This document shows positions 60,772-64,000 of a DNA stretch of 64,000 bases, one piece after another. The stretch lies in NCBI RefSeq assembly GCF_009917485.1, contig NZ_QZDT01000025.1, positions 1 through 64,000 of the forward strand. The letters run 5' to 3'. Within the stretch, counting starts at the first letter, position 1; each line of letters begins with the position of its first letter. The position numbers and the translations under genes were made by a program. Source of the stretch: Parablautia muri. GTDB taxonomy: Bacteria > Bacillota > Clostridia > Lachnospirales > Lachnospiraceae. Below the pieces are notes generated by a model. It ran no database searches and was not told the origin of the DNA. It saw only the letters and a program-made list of their open reading frames with translations.

Positions 60772-61695
60772 ATGAGCAAATATGTAATTGAAACAAAAAA
60801 TCTTACCAAACAATACGGAACACAGAAAAGCGTTGCGGATTTGAATATCCATGTAAAGCAGGGACGCATATACGGTCTGCTTGGCAGAAACGGAGCCGGA
60901 AAGACAACGACCATGAAAATGCTGCTTGGGCTGACACAGCCCACTTCCGGGGAAGTTACAATCTGGGGACAGCCTTTACGGACAAATGAGAAAAAGCTCC
61001 TGCCCCGGATTGGCTATCTGATTGAATCCCCCGGATTTTACCCGAATCTGACCGCCACAGAAAACCTGCGCATTTTTGCAACCCTGCGGGGAGTGCCGAG
61101 CCGTAATGCAATTAAAAATGCGCTTGATTTAGTGGGGCTTCCCTATAAAGACAAAAAGCTGTTTTCCCAATACTCCCTTGGCATGAAGCAGCGACTGGCG
61201 ATTGCCCTTGCCATTATGCACGACCCGGAGCTTTTGATTTTGGACGAACCGATTAACGGTCTTGATCCGATTGGAATTGCGGAAGTGCGCTCTTTTATCC
61301 GTGACCTCTGTACGGAAAGAGGGAAAACAATATTGATTTCCAGCCATATTCTTTCCGAGATTGCATTGCTGGCTGATGATATTGGAATTATCGACCACGG
61401 CGCATTACTGGAGGAAGAAAGCCTTGCAGAATTGGAAGCAAAAAGCAGCAGACATATCCGTTTTACCGTTTCCAGCACAACACAGGCGGCAAGGATTTTA
61501 GAACGCAATTTCCATGAAACGCAGTTTACCATACAGGACGATTATAAGATGCGTCTGCATAATTTAGGCATTCCTGTCGGTGAAATTGTAACAGCCTTTG
61601 TCGAAAACGGGCTTACCGTGTCAGAAGCCTATGTCTGCGAAGAAAGCCTTGAAGATTATTTCAAGCGTGTAACAGGGGGTGAAGGGATTGCTTGA
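60772..61695 (+). CDS. ABC transporter ATPase, lantibiotic-immunity type (307 aa)
   Basis: Walker A GRNGAGKTTT, signature YSLGMKQRLAIALA, Walker B LLILDEPINGLDP and the switch His (ISSHILSE) give a complete ATPase. C-terminal residues 220-307 form the regulatory extension seen in LanF/BcrA-like proteins. It should power the two permeases that follow to remove a peptide antibiotic. AAAGGAGGT precedes the ATG. Confidence 0.92.
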   Translation: MSKYVIETKNLTKQYGTQKSVADLNIHVKQGRIYGLLGRNGAGKTTTMKMLLGLTQPTSGEVTIWGQPLRTNEKKLLPRIGYLIESPGFYPNLTATENLRIFATLRGVPSRNAIKNALDLVGLPYKDKKLFSQYSLGMKQRLAIALAIMHDPELLILDEPINGLDPIGIAEVRSFIRDLCTERGKTILISSHILSEIALLADDIGIIDHGALLEEESLAELEAKSSRHIRFTVSSTTQAARILERNFHETQFTIQDDYKMRLHNLGIPVGEIVTAFVENGLTVSEAYVCEESLEDYFKRVTGGEGIA

Positions 61696-62479
61696 TCTTG
61701 TAAAGTGTGAGTTTTGGAAATTGAAACGGAAAAAGTTTGTCCTTTTCGTAATATTTTCTGCGTTGCTTTTTCCTATCCCGTTTACTGCACTTGTACTAAA
61801 AGGGAATGTGGGCGATTTGAACGCTTTTGACGGCTTATATGATTTGCTCATTTGCATGGCTGTTCCTGTCATGCTTCCCTGCATACTTGGCATTATAGGG
61901 GCTATGCTCTTTTACATGGAAAGAGATAATGCAACTCTGAAAAATTTGATAGCTATTCCTGTTTCGGCATGGGAAATTGCGACTGCAAAAATCATAGTAT
62001 TATACTTTATCAGCTTTTTATTCACCTGTATAACATTGTTCTCTGCAATTATCGGGGGGATAATAGCCGGATCTGATTTGGGCAATATTTGGAACAAACT
62101 TATAACCGCCATTATTACGGCTATTCTATATGCCACGGGTACACTTCCGATTATAATTGCGATTGTAAAATTTAACCGCTCTTATATATTTGCAGTTATT
62201 TTGACATTCTTCTATACAATGTTTGGATTTTCCCTTGCTTTTACAGGGCAGTTCACATCAGATAATCAAGTGATGAAAGTGCTTACCAGTATTTTACCAA
62301 CGCCTGTTATTTATCGTTGGCAGGCTTCAAGAATGATTGAGCAGGGAACAACTGCTTTTGAAAACTGGCAGCCCTACTTTCTGAAATTAGGAATTGTAGT
62401 ATTTACCGTTTTTATTCTTGGAGGTATCTCTTATTTTGCGATTATCAAAATCTACAAAAAGCAGGAAGGGCAGGTGTAA
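61688..62479 (+). CDS. ABC-2 permease, LanE-like (263 aa)
   Basis: Six TM segments; the start LLDLVKCEFWKLKRKKF and the motif MLFYMERDNATLKNLIAIPVSAWEI are typical of lantibiotic-immunity permeases. TTG 61688 has AGGGGGTG at 61674-61681; GTG 61679 is an alternative start. It overlaps the ATPase gene by 8 bases. Confidence 0.87.
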   Translation: MLDLVKCEFWKLKRKKFVLFVIFSALLFPIPFTALVLKGNVGDLNAFDGLYDLLICMAVPVMLPCILGIIGAMLFYMERDNATLKNLIAIPVSAWEIATAKIIVLYFISFLFTCITLFSAIIGGIIAGSDLGNIWNKLITAIITAILYATGTLPIIIAIVKFNRSYIFAVILTFFYTMFGFSLAFTGQFTSDNQVMKVLTSILPTPVIYRWQASRMIEQGTTAFENWQPYFLKLGIVVFTVFILGGISYFAIIKIYKKQEGQV

Positions 62480-62482
62480 GAA

Positions 62483-63241
62483 ATGGCAAGGCTCATAAAA
62501 ACAGAACTCTGGAAATTAAAACGATACTCTGTTATCTGGATTGGAATTGCAACTATGCTGTCTGTTGTTTTACTAACCTGTTTTATGGAGATGGGTACGC
62601 CGGGAACGCCGACATTTTCCAGTTTTTCAGATAATGTAATATGGAACAGCTTTTCGCTTATCTTTCCGGCGACAATCGTACTGATTGCAGGTTATATGAT
62701 TGAACGTGAAAGAACAGACGACACGCTTAAAAATATAATGGCAATCCCGGTATCTTTCCGAAGCCTGCTTTTGGGTAAAGTGTTTGTCTGCGGAATGATT
62801 TCTGTCTTTCTGGCGGTAGTGGAACTTTTATTTACTGCTCTCATTTCGCTTTTTAGCAGATATGAGGGAATTGCTCTTGGCAGCGTAATGAGATCGCTTG
62901 CCCAAATGGTTGGAATGAATTGCTTTGTATTTATATCGGTGCTGCCTGTTATTGTATTTACAGGACAAAGGGCAGGAGCATTTATGACGGGAGTAGCTTT
63001 TGCATTTTTTTATGGTTTTATAGGGACTTTTGCTTCCGGTCATGGTCTGTCCTGTCTTTACCCGGTTACGATAGGACTTGGTTTCATCAATTATCAAAAT
63101 GGCATGGAAGTCGGCACATATAATATTTTCCGATGCGTTGTTGTACTTCTGATTATGCTTGTTATAACTGCGGTTATGCTGCTTCTGGCACAGGACAGGA
63201 GCAAAACACAAAAAATAAAAGGCAAAGGGGATATTCAATGA
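62483..63241 (+). CDS. ABC-2 permease, LanG-like (252 aa)
   Basis: Six TM segments and the shared motif MIERERTDDTLKNIMAIPVSFRSLLLGK, paralogous to the preceding permease. It starts 3 bp after it, and its stop overlaps the next start by ATGA. The pair forms the heterodimeric membrane part. Confidence 0.87.
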   Translation: MARLIKTELWKLKRYSVIWIGIATMLSVVLLTCFMEMGTPGTPTFSSFSDNVIWNSFSLIFPATIVLIAGYMIERERTDDTLKNIMAIPVSFRSLLLGKVFVCGMISVFLAVVELLFTALISLFSRYEGIALGSVMRSLAQMVGMNCFVFISVLPVIVFTGQRAGAFMTGVAFAFFYGFIGTFASGHGLSCLYPVTIGLGFINYQNGMEVGTYNIFRCVVVLLIMLVITAVMLLLAQDRSKTQKIKGKGDIQ

Positions 63242-63777
63242 CAGGAAAAAGAATACTCTGCATCATTCTAATATGTATGGGTACTTTATCGCTTTCCGGC
63301 TGTAACAGCATTTATCAAGCATTATCCGATGGGACGGAAAAGATACTTGATATGGCTTCTGACACTGTAGGCGACACTCCAAAAAATACTGCTTTAGACA
63401 TCATGGATGCGCTAAATGAAATTGGTGGAAACATTGTTTTAACTTCTGAATCCTCTTTGCAGGGGGAACGTACTACAGGGATTGATAATTACGTTGGAAC
63501 TTATTCAGCCGAATATAAGGACTTTTCAAAAACGGAATATCTGTTTGGCGGTGTTGATGTTGAAAGAGAGCAGGGAAATGAATTAACTGTAGAGTGCGGC
63601 CTAAAAGTTGACAGTGGTACTGCTAAAGTATTTTGGATTTCGGGAAGCGAGAAACCAGTTAGCTTGATTGAAACGGACGGAACTTATAAGGAAACAATTA
63701 CATTGTCAAGTGGCAGCAACTATATTGGTATTGAATGTGAAGATTTTACAGGAAGTATGGAATTGAATATTAAATAA
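63238..63777 (+). CDS. Lipoprotein of the ABC operon (179 aa)
   Basis: The signal sequence ends with the lipobox LSGC (Cys 22). The mature part has an asparagine-rich middle and a C-terminal beta region (YKETITLSSGSNYIGIECEDF). It overlaps the permease stop and is followed by a terminator. In similar operons such small lipoproteins act with the ABC transporter in immunity; that role is inference. Confidence 0.8.
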   Translation: MTGKRILCIILICMGTLSLSGCNSIYQALSDGTEKILDMASDTVGDTPKNTALDIMDALNEIGGNIVLTSESSLQGERTTGIDNYVGTYSAEYKDFSKTEYLFGGVDVEREQGNELTVECGLKVDSGTAKVFWISGSEKPVSLIETDGTYKETITLSSGSNYIGIECEDFTGSMELNIK

Positions 63778-63779
63778 TG

Positions 63780-63830
63780 CTCTGCTGCACGATGGCAAAA
63801 GAAAAAAGCCGTCGTACAGCAGAGGTATTT
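63780..63830 (+). terminator. Terminator of the ABC operon
   Basis: CTCTGCTG-C-ACGATGGC pairs with GCCGTCGTACAGCAGAG and TATTTT follows. Confidence 0.85.
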
Positions 63831-63848
63831 TCACACGCCTATTCATAC

Positions 63849-63886
63849 ACGGCGGCTTTTGAGAGATCAAAGCCGCCGTTTCTTTC
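63849..63886. terminator. Second GC-rich hairpin
   Basis: ACGGCGGCTTT pairs perfectly with AAAGCCGCCGT, and TTCTTTC follows. It closes the module, perhaps acting on both strands. Confidence 0.7.
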
Positions 63887-63943
63887 ATTAAAGAAGCGAG
63901 AATCTTTGCCTAAAGAGATATGGCGGCTAAAGGAGTTGCCGCC

Positions 63944-64000
63944 ATGAAATGCAAACTGTATCAACAAAATTCATCGGTGATTGATTTGTTAAAAAAATCC
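63944..64000 (+). CDS. Start of an unidentified gene (cut by window end)
   Basis: AAAGGAG at 63929-63935 and ATG 63944 begin MKCKLYQQNSSVIDLLKKS, open to the window end. Too short to assign; an RBS at a good distance is the main support. Confidence 0.4.
   Translation, partial: MKCKLYQQNSSVIDLLKKS

Overview
The window looks like a low-GC Gram-positive chromosome of class Clostridia, most likely Lachnospiraceae. This rests on the strong Shine-Dalgarno sites, consensus sigma-A promoters, frequent TTG starts, and the make-up of the right half: a BspA-like leucine-rich-repeat protein, a chemoreceptor, mannan-degrading GH38 and GH125 enzymes, a lantibiotic-type ABC operon and a MraY-like transferase. 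The family assignment is inference; no rRNA or ribosomal protein gene is present.

Left part, 1-30141: a visibly AT-richer accessory element. It opens with the 3' end of a tyrosine recombinase gene and ends with a full tyrosine integrase whose stop lies 6 bp from the 3' end of a tRNA-Leu gene, the usual layout of tRNA-integrated elements. No copy of the tRNA 3' end was seen further left, so the left end is probably outside the window. The element carries a run of small proteins (Lar-like zinc ribbons, Cro-like HTH proteins), an AbiH-family defence gene, a TubR/TubZ-like partition locus with 11-bp iterons on both sides, an SF2 helicase, a ParB-like protein ending in a J-domain-like HPD segment, a TIR/deoxyribosyltransferase-like protein followed by a membrane-protein gene split by a TGA, a 976-residue protein with features of a single-chain two-barrel RNA polymerase (YonO/QDE-1 type), and a 2369-residue tape-measure-like protein. 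No capsid, portal, terminase or lysin gene is visible. Two related promoters with LexA-like boxes and related hairpin leaders stand before the TubRZ region and before the polymerase gene; a third LexA-like promoter precedes the zinc-ribbon/tape-measure pair. Together these suggest an integrating, possibly episomal, phage-related replicon with its own segregation and transcription machinery. That combination is the main discovery candidate.

Middle part, 30148-57620: ordinary chromosome. After tRNA-Leu come a secreted transglutaminase-like protein, a WYL regulator, a 1574-bp insertion sequence (15-bp terminal repeats, 8-bp target duplication, broken transposase), a chemoreceptor with an extracytoplasmic zinc-binding CZB domain, RNase H, a MraY-like transferase, dCTP deaminase, a VWA/MoxR pair, an LRR protein, a class I amidotransferase, and a GntR-type regulator with two alpha-mannosidases that share palindromic operators. 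Then follow tRNA-Val and tRNA-Met, a class II aldolase, an ECF sigma factor with its probable anti-sigma partner, a large multi-pass membrane protein, a MITE-like inverted repeat, a YbjQ protein and a MATE exporter.

Right part, 57717-64000: a convergent XRE regulator, then an excisionase-like HTH gene running into a response regulator, sensor kinase, ABC ATPase, two permeases and a lipoprotein. This reads as a lantibiotic sensing and immunity operon, with three 11-bp direct repeats at the ABC promoter. Paired terminators and the first codons of another gene close the window.
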